This document shows positions 36,001-47,511 of a stretch of DNA of 64,000 nt, piece after piece. Origin of the DNA: Miscanthus floridulus. Its lineage: Eukaryota; Streptophyta; Magnoliopsida; Poales; Poaceae. The stretch spans positions 94,362,802-94,426,801 of the forward strand of contig NC_089581.1 in the NCBI RefSeq assembly GCF_019320115.1. Direction: 5' to 3'. Position numbers and translations under genes: made by a program. A model generated the notes under the pieces. That model had not been told where the DNA came from and searched no databases. It saw only the letters and a list, made by a program, of their open reading frames with translations. Numbering within the stretch: the first letter of the stretch is position 1; every line of letters begins with the position of its first letter.

Positions 36001-36937
36001 TGGCGCCCGGGTACATGTGGTTCCTGGCAAACTTGAGATTCCTAGATAGTTGGCTTGGTGACTGATACCTCACTTTAGCGGGTGAGTGAGGTTTGTGTAA
36101 GGAATAAATCACCAGCTGGTTAGGAATCGATTCGAATCGCCATCGCTCCTGGATAGTGAGCACTTGACTTGAGTTACTTCATCGTAGTAATGTTAATGGA
36201 ACACTTGGACAGTTATAATGAATATGACAATATGGAAGTTGCTAATGATCATGGGTTATCATTATTGGCTTAATCACATGCTTGCTCTAGTATAGGTGCA
36301 AATCTAGTCGACAGGTTAATAATAATTAACTTGATAATAATGCTTTTGGAAAGGTTCTTGAAAGGCTAAAAATGCTTCTTTTTGCAAATGAGTCAGCTAC
36401 CCTACTATAAAGCCCTTCATAATCCTTGGTGTCACCTTATTTTCAGTTATGTCGGGTAAGTCTAGCTGAGTACCTTCTTGTACTCAGGGTTTTATTCCCA
36501 CTTATTGTAGATGGGCAGATGTATTACGGCTATTGTATCAACTGCCTATATCCTGCGATGGGTGATGCTTAGGACCATGGGCATGGTCATTCCTTACATC
36601 TCGTCTGATGCTTTTGTTGGAGATGATCATTAGCTGGCACTGTATTTGAACTCCGTGTGAGTGTATGTGGTTTTGAACAAATGGCTTCCGCTACTTCTAT
36701 TTAAACTTGTTTTGTAATAACTATGTTTAAACTCTGATGTATCTTAGATGCAAACTTTTATGTAATATGTGATGGTGACCGCTAAACTTATTACGATCTT
36801 GGCTGGGATGTGAGTTGGTTTGAAATCCTTTGTGATTTCACGGACTACTGGGTTATACAAGCTTAAGTTTGCTAAATCATCTGCTCTGGCGGACGATTTT
36901 CTTACTTAATTTCGTATAATTGGTCAGTTCTGTTACA
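33015..36937 (+). mobile_element. Tekay-C 5' LTR (3.92 kb)
   Basis: Begins TGTAACACCCCGGTG and ends GTCAGTTCTGTTACA. A sharply GC-rich, CpG-rich block (about 33550-34400) lies in AT-rich sequence. The long frames across that block, on both strands, do not hold between the two LTRs and are not called. Hairpin 1 lies at 36466-36487 and a weaker hairpin 2 at 35661-35677. The small frame at 35307-35507 is matched in part by one in the Tekay-A LTR. Confidence 0.92.
36466..36487. promoter_or_regulatory. Conserved LTR hairpin 1 (Tekay-C 5' LTR)
   Basis: An 8-bp perfect stem CTGAGTAC/GTACTCAG with loop CTTCTT, ending 450 bases before the LTR end. The copy in the 3' LTR (about 47039-47060) is decayed. 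Confidence 0.6.
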
Positions 36938-36939
36938 AC

Positions 36940-36951
36940 TGGTATTAGAGC
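36940..36951 (+). other. Tekay-C primer-binding site
   Basis: TGGTATTAGAGC, one C-to-T change from the initiator tRNA-Met site, two bases after the LTR end. Confidence 0.9.
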
Positions 36952-37727
36952 ATGGTTTAGCGTCTTACTGTTCACAAGTGTATTTAAAACAAAAAGGCAT
37001 TTGAAAAATGTGATTTTCAAACTAAAAAGTGTGCCAGTGGTCATATCCTTTATGCCCAGTTAAGGACTTTAGGTGGCTTAATTAAGTACTGACTTGGGGT
37101 TCTTCCATCATATTTCTCTTTCGTCGCTCATACGGCGTGCTATTGTATGAGTGCCACTTGTTTGAGTGGTAGTGTATGGATCATTTGTCTCTACGCCTCG
37201 GTAAGTGTGAGTTGTGAGAGCATGATCGGATACCCCGCCGATCTAGGGTGAATGCTTATATGATGCTAGAGTAATTACATGTTCTACGCATGTTTTACAA
37301 AGGTATCTCATGTGTGGGTATTCCGTCTGTTGAGGCGATGCCATCAATAGGACGATGGTTTGGGTAGTTACTACTGTTGTACATGTATCTGGGGATTCGT
37401 GTAGAGCGTATAGCTAACATTTACTACTTTTATGCATTCATTGGGAATTGGGCTGAAATGAATCTTCTGTAGGTACATAACAACGCTATCGTGTAGAACA
37501 TATTAGCTACGTAATTGAGAGATCGTTTGTATGCCACCGAATTCGTCGCTAGAAATTATTTATTTCATAAGTTTGTGAGAACGTACGGCACGTACATACA
37601 TCATATTACTTGTGCATTTCATTCATGTCATGCATTCCTCCCCTTATAAATTGATTATCTCATTTTGATAAAAGTTGTATCACCAAAAATATGTTTTCAC
37701 GGGGTAATAAAAGAACTTTTGCTACAG
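36952..37727 (+). other. Tekay-C leader
   Basis: No open frame. The first part aligns with the Tekay-A leader. It ends in CTTTTGCTACAG directly before the ORF ATG, the same acceptor-like string as in Tekay-A, so the extra ORF may be reached by splicing of the genomic RNA. Confidence 0.6.
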
Positions 37728-38717
37728 ATGGCCCGCACGAAGCAGACCGCCCGTAAGTCCATCGGAGGAAGAGCACCTCAATGTCCGTTGGCCCTAAGGG
37801 AGCACCGCACCATGGACACCTTCTTGAGCGAGTTTAGCATGCCGACCTTGCTTTGGAGAGTGCTCCATGATGTGGGGTACCCAGAGGGTCAAGAGTCGGT
37901 GTACTCTTGGAATGAGAGCTAGTTAGTAGAGGATGGACTTGTAGTGGTAGAGATCATGGTTCCTGCTCTCGGTGATGCTCCAGATTGGGATGGTAGGCAC
38001 TTGGAGTTTGAGGGTTGCACTCCTGCTGAGGGTGCAGAGGGAGTAGCTTTTCGTGTCATCAGGAATATCATGAGTAGATTTCCCAGTGAGCTTGCAGCAG
38101 CTCTAGCTGGCACCTTTCCTAGGGATGATCCTCATGATGCTATTTGGGTTTAGCCTCAGGGAAGTGCCTTGGTCAGAGGTCTAGCTGAGGGACGGGCTAG
38201 CGACAACCATGCTATGAGTGCTATGTTCACCACCATCAGAGCTTATGAGGGTCTTGAGAGTACCTACTAGACTTTGACTGGCTTATGTGGTCATGATAAG
38301 CTCAAGGGGAGAAAGCAGAAGAAGAGATAGGCACGTGCTATAGCTAGTTTGTAGGAGCAGTTGGCTGATATGAACTTACAGCGAAACCAGGCGGTTGAGG
38401 GAGGTGATAGAGCTATGCAGCGGGTGCATACGTTGACCCAAGCCAACAACAATGTAGACCGCATGATTGGACAGTTGGTTTAGGAGAGGAATGAAGCCTG
38501 GGATGAGAGGGACCTTCTGCTGTAGAGGGTCGATGAGCTAGAGGAGTACAACATCAACCTACACAACGAGTTTCATGTGCTCTACAATGGGGTTGGCCCA
38601 TATGCTCCTCTAGATGCCGCTGGCATGGACATCGATGACGACAATGAGGATGAGCCTGTAGTTTCACCTGGGGGAGATGGTGACGTCTCCGATCCCGATG
38701 ATGGCCCCGAGGAGTAG
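37728..38717 (+). pseudogene. Tekay-C extra ORF: near-perfect histone H3 tail, globular domain, coiled coil, acidic tail
   Basis: ATG at 37728 and terminal TAG at 38715 bound a single frame of 330 codons with no frameshift. It is broken only by seven TAG codons (37920, 38151, 38268, 38328, 38352, 38481 and 38523). Residues 2-11 are ARTKQTARKS, identical to histone H3. Over the 21 tail residues 16 match; K14 is R and T11 is I. About 170 residues follow that Tekay-A and Tekay-B lack. They include RHLEFEGCTPAEGAEGVAF, whose strand-then-helix look recalls a double-stranded RNA-binding fold, but that is weak. The helix ERNEAWDERD, DELEEYNINLHNEFH is shared with A and B, and an acidic end (DIDDDNEDE) closes it. 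No histone fold is present. The function is unknown. Confidence 0.75.
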
Positions 38718-39073
38718 GCCAGTTGCCTTGTGCTAGTGTTTAGGTCCTATCGTGATGACCTTTCTTTTGTTGGCATGTAACCTAATGTATTTTGCTTCAA
38801 ACTTATGAGATTTGGCATGTGATTGGAACTTGGCTAAGAATGCGATATCTGAATGCATAAAAGTCTAGTGTACGTATGCTGGCAATTTGGTTGTATGGAC
38901 GCAATGTTGCTGTTGAAGTAATTTGATTAGTGATGTTGTTTTAATTGGGATGCGATTGTTGTGCCTCTGTTTTATTGTATGAATTTATTCTCTCTAGTAA
39001 ATTCAGTACGGCATAATTTTTCCTTCACTCACAATTATTACAGCTTCACTCAATCATTACTTGTTGTTGAAAC
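38718..39073 (+). other. Spacer between Tekay-C extra ORF and gag
   Basis: AT-rich, with no frame of note. It ends with a pyrimidine-rich stretch and AACATGCAG just before the gag ATG codons (39074 and 39080), which could also serve as a splice acceptor. Confidence 0.5.
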
Positions 39074-40230
39074 ATGCAGATGACAAATACTCGCCGTACC
39101 ACGTATGAGGCTGCTGAGACCGATGCTAATGGTGCAGGGACCGGTGGTGGTGGTGGAAGCCACGGCAACAACAATGAGCCCCCCATGAACCGCATTTGCC
39201 ACCTCCTCCCCCGTTTACCCCAGAGATGTTCCTCGCACAGTTGCTCAAAAGTCAGCGCAACACGGAACAATCCTAGAAGAACATGGAGGATTTTCTGCGT
39301 ACCATCGCCAACAACATTCAGCGCGGTAACAATCAGGGTGGTGGCATTGGGGTGAATCAATATAGCAGCTTCAAAGATTTTATGGACACCAGGCCACCAA
39401 TATTCAAGGAAGCAACAGAGCCACTCGATGCTGAGGAATGGATCAACACTATGGAAGATAAATTCCGTGTGTTGAGGATGACTAAGGTATTGAAAATGGA
39501 GTATGCTACACATCAGTTGCAAAGACCAATGGGAATGTGGTGGAAGCACCATCGCACCACCTTCCCTCCAAATGCTCAGATTTTGTGGAGAGAGTTCGCT
39601 GAGGCCTTCCATAGAGTTTATATTCCACTTGGGCTGACCGAGATGAAGTTGGGAGAGTTCTTAGCGTTGAATCAGGGCACCAAGACCGTGACACAATATT
39701 TGCATGCCTTCAACAACTTGTGTCATTATGCTCCTGACATGGTTGACACCGATGCTAAGAGAATCGCTAGTTTCAAGAGGGGACTCAGTCCAAAGATGAT
39801 GAAGCATGTGGGTACCCACAACCGCGCCATATTCAATGACTTCATCAGTGATTGTCTAAAGCAGGAAAAGAACAACAACGCTAGCACCGTAGCTAAGACT
39901 CACAAGAGAGCCCTAGAAGGTGGTCTGTCCCAAGCAAGAGCACCTACGAGAGGTCATCCTCCCTATCGTCCATCTGCACCTGGCACTAGGTTTAGGCCAC
40001 CTCAGCAAAGAAGTCAGAATTTCCATAGACCCTAGAAGCCTTACTAGATGGTAGTACAGCCCAACAAGGCAGCTGCAACTGTGGTATAGGGTAGTTCCAA
40101 GGGAGCTGTGGGATCTGTTGGTACAGTGAGGGGACCCTGCTACAATTGTGACCAACCTAGCCACTTCTCGAGGTTTTGTCCTTATCTGCCCAAGAAGAAG
40201 CAGCAGACTTATAATGCTAGGGTGCATAGT
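39074..40230 (+). pseudogene. Tekay-C gag with zinc knuckle
   Basis: It starts at ATG 39074 or 39080 (MTNTRRTTYEAAETDANG) with a Gly-rich stretch. A one-base length change in a run of six C (about 39180) shifts the frame, which resumes with FTPEMFLAQLLKSQRN, a TAG at about 39274, and then the gag core (QYSSFKDFMDTRPPIF, EEWINTMEDKFRVL, GMWWKHHRTTFPPNA, YLHAFNNLCHYAPDMV, KRIASFKRGLSPKMMK). TAG codons at 40033 and two further positions interrupt the linker. The zinc knuckle CYNCDQPSHFSRFCP (40138-40182) has proper C-x2-C-x4-H-x4-C spacing. Confidence 0.9.
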
Positions 40231-42160
40231 ACGACTGTGGATGAAATTCCTAAGGGAGAGCCTGTAACCGCTGGTAAGTTTCCTATCAACGAAAACCCTA
40301 CAGTTGTTCTATTTGATTCTAGATCATTGCATTCTTTTATGAGTCAAGCATTTGCACAGAAACATGAACAACTATGCACAGAATTGGGTTATGGTTACCA
40401 TATAAGTTCAGCAGGGGCTGATGTTTTGACCAACCGGATGGTTCGAGGGGCAACCCTTGAATTAGGTAGCATGAAGTTTCGAGTGAACTTGATAGTTACG
40501 CCGGGACTAGTTTTGGATGTCATTATAGGGATGAATTGGATGAAGGATTGGGGAGCAGTCATAGATACTGGAAGTTGGGTACTTACCCTTAAGGATCCCC
40601 TGGGTGAGGGTACTTTCCAAGTACCATTGCCTCGGAGAACAGACCTTATAAGTGTTACATGTGCTACTAAAGTTATTCCTATTCATTAGATTCCGGTAGT
40701 GTGTGAGTTTCCGGATGTATTCCTGGATGAGCTACCTGGTCTTCCGCCAGATAGGGATATTGAGTTTGGAATTGAGTTACTCCTCGGAATAGCTCTGATT
40801 TCAAGGAGACCCTATCGGATGCCTCTCGATGAATTAGTTGAGCTGAAGAAGCAACTAGAAGAGTTATCAAAAAAGGGGTTTATCCGGCCAAGCAAGTCTG
40901 AATGGGGATGTCCCGCCTTATTTGTGAAGAAGAAGAAAGAGGGCACGTTGAGAATGTGCATGGATTATAGGCAACTTAACGTTGTAACCATCAAGAATAA
41001 GTATCCCTTGCCTCATATTGATGTTCTGTTTGACCAGTTAGCCAAGGCTAAGGTGTTCTCAAAAATAGATTTGAGATCCGGTTATCATCAGATCAAGATT
41101 AGACCACAAGATATACCGAAAATTGCATTTTCCACCAGATATGGGTTGTATGAGTATCTTGTCATGTCCTTTGGCTTGACAAATGCTCTTGCATACCTTA
41201 TGTTTTTAATGAATACAGTTTTCATGCCAGAATTGGATAAGTTCATGGTTGTGTTCATCGATGACATTCTGGTGTACTCCAAGAACAAGAAGGATCATGA
41301 AGAGCATCTGAGAATTGTCTTGACCAGACTTAAAGATCATAAGCTATATGCTAAGTTTAGCAAATGCAAATTCTGGTTGAAGAAAGTTCCTTTCCTTGGT
41401 CATATTCTGTCAGAAAATGGAGTTTCAGTCGATCCAACTAAGGTGCAAGAGGTTATGGATTAGAAGGCACCGACCACAGTTCCTGAGATTAGAAGTTTCT
41501 TAGGACTAGCTGGTTACTACCGTCGTTTCATACCAGACTTCTCGAAGATTGCCAAGCCTATGACAAGTCTGCTATAGAAGGATCACAAGTTTGTGTGGAT
41601 AGAGGAGTGTGAAGCAGCTTTCCACACTTTGTGGAAACTATTGACCACTGCTCCTGTTCTTGCACAACCAGACATTGAAAAATCATTTGATGTGTTTTAC
41701 GACGCATCAAAAACTAGATTGGGCTATGTTCTTATGCAAGAAAGGAGAGTCATTGCTTATGCCTCACGTCAATTAAGAAAGCACGAGGTCAACTATCCAA
41801 CACATGATCTTGAACTTGCTGTAGTTGTGCATGCCCTAAAAATTTGGAGACATTATCTACTTGGTAATGTGTGCAATATTTTTATGGATCACAAGAGTCT
41901 CAAGTACATCTTTACCCAACCAGAGCTGAACATGAGACAACGAAGATGGTTGGAATTGATCAAAGATTACAACTTGAATATGCAATATCATCCTGGAAAA
42001 GCCAATGTAGTGGCAGATGCTTTGAGCAGAAAGTCACATTACTTGAATGTGCAGCCATTACTTGAAGATGGGTTTGATCTGATGCATCCTGCTATGTTAC
42101 ATAGTATTCAGATTAGTTGCTCTTTGGAGAGTAAGATAATAAAAGGCTAGAAAACCGACA
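40231..42160 (+). pseudogene. Tekay-C protease, reverse transcriptase and RNase H
   Basis: The protease active site reads LFDSRSLHSF (40309-40338), so the catalytic D-S-G has become D-S-R (GGA to AGA), which should inactivate it. RT shows [30 protein letters not shown] and the catalytic [10 protein letters not shown] (41251-41280). RNase H shows [18 protein letters not shown] and [14 protein letters not shown] codons at about 40687, 41461 (in the D-W-K-A-P motif), 41575 and 42148 break the single frame. It is in frame with gag. Confidence 0.92.
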
Positions 42161-43601
42161 AGGGGATATTCCACATCAAAGAGAAAATAAAAGAAAAGCC
42201 ATCAAAGCACTTTAAAGTGGATGAACAGGGCGTGTTGTGGTTTGACGACCGTCTTGTGGTTCCCAAGGATCAAGAGCTTAGGAATAAACTCATGGATGAA
42301 GCTCACCTTTCTAAGCTATCTATCCATCTAGGAAGTAGTAAGATGTATCAAGAACTAAGACCTCGTTATTGGTGGACCAAAATGAAGAAAGAAATTACAG
42401 CATATGTTGCCAGATGTGACACATGTTGTAGAGTGAAAGCTATTCATATGAAACCTGCCGATTTGTTGCAACCTTTGTCCATACCTAGTTGGAAGTGGGA
42501 TGATATAAGTATGGATTTTATCTCGGGTTTGCCCACTACTCAAAAGGGACATGATTCGATTTGGGTGATTGTGGACCATCTTACTAAGACTGCTCATTTC
42601 TTGCCTGTCAAGACAGAATATCGACCACCTCAATATGCCGAGAAGTATATCGCAGAAATTGTGAGGTTGCATGGTATACCAAAGCCTATAGTATCTGATA
42701 GAGGGCCACAGTTCATGGCTCACTTTTGGGAACATTTACACAAGGCTTAGGAACTAGTTTGATTCATAGTACCGCTTATCATCCTCAGATAGATGGTCAG
42801 ACTGAATGAGTGAATGCTGTTTTGGAGGATATGTTAAGAGCCTATGTGTTGTCTTCTAAGGGATCATGGGAGTCATGGTTACCATTAGCTGAGTTTGCTT
42901 ACAATAATAGTTATCAAGAAAGCATCAAGATGGCTCCATTCGAAGCTTTGTATGGCAGAAAATGTAGAACACCACTAAATTGGGTCAAGCCTAGAGATAG
43001 AAGGTATTATGGCATTGACTTTGTAGAAGAAGCTGAGAAGAAAGTTCATATTATTCAGCAAAATATGAAGGCGGCCCAATCACGCCAAAAAAGTTATGCA
43101 GACAGAAGAAGGAGACCTCTTGTGTTTGAAGTTGGTGACTACGTTTATCTGAAGGTCATGCCAATGAAGAAAAAAAGGTTTGGAGTCTGAAGAAAGCTTG
43201 CTGCTAGATTCATAGGACCATACAAGATCTTGGAAAGAAGAGGTCCCATAGCTTATAAGTTAGAGTTACCTGAGACCATGAGTACCGTCTTCCCAGTTTT
43301 CCATGTATCACATCTCAAGAAGTGTTTGCGTGTTCCGGAGGAAAAAATAGAACCTCGAGGCATCCAACTCAAATCAGATTTGGTGTATCATGAGCAACCG
43401 GTCCATGTGTTAGACACTAAAGAACGTGCTACTCGGAATAGTGTGGTGAAAACATACAAGATACAGTGGAATCATCATGATGAGGGAGATGCAACTTGGG
43501 AAACGGGAGAATATCTACAAAAAGCTTATGAAGATTTTCATAACAAATGGTTCGTAACCCAAATCTTGAGACAAGATTTTTATAAGGGGGGAGGGCTATA
43601 A
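42161..43601 (+). pseudogene. Tekay-C integrase with chromodomain
   Basis: The zinc finger shows HLSKLSIHLGSSKMYQEL and CDTCCRVKA. The core shows MDFISGLPTTQKG, PIVSDRGPQFMAHFW and VNAVLEDMLRAY. A one-base deletion at about 42747 shifts the frame between the second and third catalytic residues, and TGA codons at about 42807 and 43187 replace likely Arg. The end has YKILERRGPIAYKLELP and the chromodomain VLDTKERATRNSVVKTYKIQW, EGDATWETGEYL. The TAA stop (43599-43601) lies three bases into the 3' LTR, so the ORF overlaps the polypurine tract and LTR edge. Confidence 0.9.
43582..43596 (+). other. Tekay-C polypurine tract
   Basis: ATAAGGGGGGAGGGC immediately before the 3' LTR; the pol frame runs through it. 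Confidence 0.9.
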
Positions 43602-46600
43602 CACCCCGATGTTATGCTAGCATTTAGGCACTGCAATCATGCATATTGTGCATCATCAAGCATCCTAATCACACATACGTAATCATGTAAATAATAACTG
43701 AAACCATGCTTCGAAACGTATGAAACATGCTCGTGAAATATGAATGTTGCATACACTCATTTAGAGTTGTTTTTGCCCAAATTATGCTTGCTAGGTTAGT
43801 AAAACATGTTTGGCTATGATTGTAAATCATCTAGAATTATTTAGCACAATTTTTGGAGCAAAGTTTGTATCTAAATTATTGCCAAATTTTGCTTTAAAAA
43901 TAATTCTCCAAAATTAGGGTTTTGAGTTAAAATTGACTTTAATTTTTTAATTCAAAATCTAGCAAGAATTGGACTTTGGTCATAAAAGCAAAGTGGTAGA
44001 GGATTAAATTCTAAGCAACTTTTATTTTTGGGCCATTTTCAAAAGAAGTCATTTTCTTGCTCAAAAGGGCATTTGAAAACTGCTATTTGAAATTTCCTTG
44101 AAAATAGAAAATTGAAAAGTGTTTCTATCCTTTCACGGGCCGCCGCCTCGCTTCTCGGCCCACGGCCGAAGTCGGTTCGGCCCGCCACCGCGCCTGCCGC
44201 TCGCCCGCCCTGCGTCCGGCCCAACCCACCTCGTGCGCATGGCCTGCCTCCGCGCTGCGCCGTGCCGTTCCCGCGCGCCGCGTCTCGACCAGCGCCAGAG
44301 CACGACCGTCGCATGGCGACCATGCGCCGGCGACGCCCGCCGCATGGCAGCCATGGCCTACCTCCATTTCCACGCGCCCGCCTTCATCTACTGCCCCTGC
44401 TGTGCCCCCGATTTCGCACTCCCGCTCTCTCAGACGCAGCAACAGCAGCAGCGCGCGCTGCTCTCGCCACTGAACGCCGTCGCTGCCTCGTCGGCGACCT
44501 ACCCCTCCTCTCACGCCTCCATTCTTCGATTCCCACCGCTAGAAGCTCTACCTAGCCTCCCTGCCTCGCCTACGCTCGCTCGCGGCCACCGCCGTCGAGG
44601 TAAGGGCCGAGCTTGGAGCCTCCTTCCTCTCTGGCGAGCGCACTGCCGTGGCCGTGTGGTCTATCTCGCCGCTAGGCCAACATCACCCTCCCAGCCAGTG
44701 CGGCTCGGCATGGTGTGCACACTGGCACCACCCGCACCACCGAAAGGGCTTGCCACCGATGAGCACCGGTCGGCGGAGCTCCTCCCCTGCTCTTGGGTCG
44801 CTGACCCGTGGGGCCACAGGGCCCAGCCACAGTGGTGTGGCTCCTTCGGCCGGCCGAGCTAGGCCAGAATGGCTTGGGCCAAAGCCTCGAGCCAAGCCGC
44901 CGCCCTCCCCTTCGCTCGGTCTGCACAAGCCGAATGTGGCCGTGGGCCAGTTGTTTTCCACGGGCCGGCCCAGTAGTAATAGGAAAATTACGTTTTCAGT
45001 TTTCTTTTATTATTTAGAAAGAGAAATGCTTTGGAAAATGTTTGTATACTCAAATTTGCTCCAAATTTGTTGAAACAAATTTTGCTAGGTTTCTTGTCAC
45101 CAGATCTACATGATAAAAATATTGCATGTCATTTTTGAGATACTTTTCTATAGAGCTTTAATTAATTCTTGATATTGCTGATATCTTGTAAAATGGTTAG
45201 TAAATCCTATAAGTATCAGAAAAATATGATTCCAAGTTTGTTACTCTTTTTATGTAATGTACTTCCTAGGAAAAGTATGTGTCATGCATATACTATATAA
45301 AAATTATGAGGTGTAGTTCAAGTGCCTTTAATGGCTGATTTTTGTTATTTTTGCTAGAGAGCAAAATTTGTATAAAACATACATGTGATAATTTTTGTAC
45401 AGTGATTATTTGTTGTGTAGAACATAGGAAAAATATTTCATCTGTTGTTTGACACTTTTCACAGTACAAAGTATTTTCATGTTCATAATCATGCCATAGC
45501 TTGTTATTTTTGTGTAGGCTAATCCACTCATTCAAATACCATAAAATTCTGATGGTAGACTACTTAGGGTAGTATTGTGCTATGGTAATTTTCTAAGATT
45601 TTTCTAAGCAATAAAAATAGATGTTGCTATTCAAACCTATTATTAATTAGGGTTTAATCAAGTGTTGCTTTATGTGTGATTAAGAAATTAGTGAAGCTTT
45701 GGTGTATCTTTGAAGCATTTAATGAGATGTGTTGACTTAGCATATTAGTAGTAGAAGAGAACACAGTAGATGACATGTGCTTGTAGTATATGTTTTTGGA
45801 TGTTGTTGACTAGCTTGCATTCAAGCATATCCATTGTATTCATTTCATCCGATGCACTTTTTGCATAAGCACTTACGCACATGCATCATATAGGATTGCA
45901 AACTGAGAACCCAGTCATCATACCCGAGGAGCCCAAGGAGCAGCTTGAGGTGTAGCTGCAGGAAGTGACCGAAGCCGATGAGGAGGACGTTGAGGAACTT
46001 TCGGAGTGCCCCGATCACCGCCCGAGCTCCTTCGAGAGAGGCAAGCCCTAGAGCATTTTCTCCCCGGTTTGCAATTGTTAATTAACTACTTTACTTTAAT
46101 TGATGCATTACGTTCAGGAGTTGTTTCCAACCGTTGCTACATTATACCTTGTCTACCTTTGTTATACTATATCCTTGTTACCCTAGTATCCGCCGTCGAG
46201 TCAATGCTTAGCTGGCTTAGACCGGTAGAAGTCAGGTGATTTCCTATCACCTGCGAGCTATAGGTGGTTACCTGGATCTGCTTGGATGACTATGAAGTCA
46301 TGGTATAACTAAGTGTTAAATAAAGTTGAGACCAGACGGAGACTTACAGAGTTTTGGACTATAGTGCTTTCCGTCTGTGTCGATTAAGGACCGGCCGTTG
46401 TTGGGCCTTGAGTCATGTTGAACGCATGCCTTACATTTAGCTAGCCGAATAAAGTACCTTTCGACTGCGAAGCTGGGAGATTATTCGGGTCGAGTAGATT
46501 GCCCGCAGTGCACTGTGCCGGAGTAGGTGTGGTAGGACACGGGGGCGAGATGATAAGACCAAAGTGCAGTCGGTCGGCCCCCGGGTACATGTGGTTCCTG

Positions 46601-47511
46601 GCAAACTCGAGATTCCTAGATAGTTGACTCGGTGACCGATACCTCACTTTAGCGGGTGAGTGAGGTTTGTGTAAGGAATAAATCACCAGCTGGTTAGGAA
46701 TTGATTCGAATCACCATCGCTCCTGGATAGTGAGCACTTGACTTGAGTTACTTTATCATAGTAATGTTAATGGAACACTTGGACAGTTATAATGAATATG
46801 ACAATATGGAAGTTGCTAATGATCATGGGTTATCATTATTGGCTTAATCACATGCTTGCTCTAGTATAGGTGCAAATCTAGTCAATAGGTTAATAATAAT
46901 TAACTTGACAATAATGCTTTTGGAAAGGTTCTTGAAAGGCTAAAAATGCTTCATTTTGCAAATGAGTCAGCTACCCTACTATAAAGCCCTTCATAATCCT
47001 TGGTGTCACCTTATTTTCGGTTATGTTGGGTAAGTCTAGCTAAGTACCTTCTCATACTCAGGGTTTTATTCCCACTTGTTGCAGATGGGCAGATGTATTA
47101 CGGCTATTGTATCAACTGCCTGTATCCTGCGATGGGTGATGCTTAGGACCATGGGCATGGTCATTCCTTACATCTCATCTGATGCTTTTGTTGGAGATGA
47201 TCATTAGCTGGCACTGTATTTGAACTCCATGTGAGTGTGTGTGGTTTTGAACAAATGGCTTCTGCTACTTCTATTTGAACTTGTTTTGTAATAACTATGT
47301 TTAAACTCTGATGTATCTGAGATGCAAACTTTTATGTAATATGTGATGGTGATCGCTAAACTTATTATGATCTTGGCTGGGATGTGAGTTGGTTTGAAAT
47401 CCTTCGTGATTTCATGGACTACCGGGTTATACGGGCTTAAGTTTGCTAAATCGTCTGCTCTGGTGGATGATTTTCTTACTTAATTTCATATAATTGGTCA
47501 GTTCTATTACA
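43597..47511 (+). mobile_element. Tekay-C 3' LTR (3.92 kb)
   Basis: Collinear with 33015-36937. The first dinucleotide is TA rather than TG, a single transition. It ends TTCTATTACA. The GC-rich block is at about 44130-44980 and hairpin 2 at 46233-46253 (CAGGTGA/TCACCTG). Hairpin 1 at about 47039-47060 has lost pairing. Confidence 0.92.

Larger units (their letters stand above)
33015..47511 (+). mobile_element. Tekay-C: Ty3/gypsy chromovirus, plus strand, two full LTRs
   Basis: Order: LTR 33015-36937, primer-binding site 36940-36951, H3-tail-like ORF 37728-38717, gag 39074, protease to chromodomain ending 43601, polypurine tract, LTR 43597-47511. Over the first 100 bases the LTRs differ at six positions, five of them transitions. 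The flanks (TCGAC left, AACGG right) are not a target duplication. Both flanks look like Tat antisense-ORF sequence, so the element sits in, or recombined within, a Tat element. Confidence 0.92.

Noticed and set aside
37728..37922. A genuine histone H3 gene
   Set aside because: Only the tail matches. After about residue 22 there is no histone fold, and the frame continues into a coiled-coil ORF shared with the other Tekay elements.
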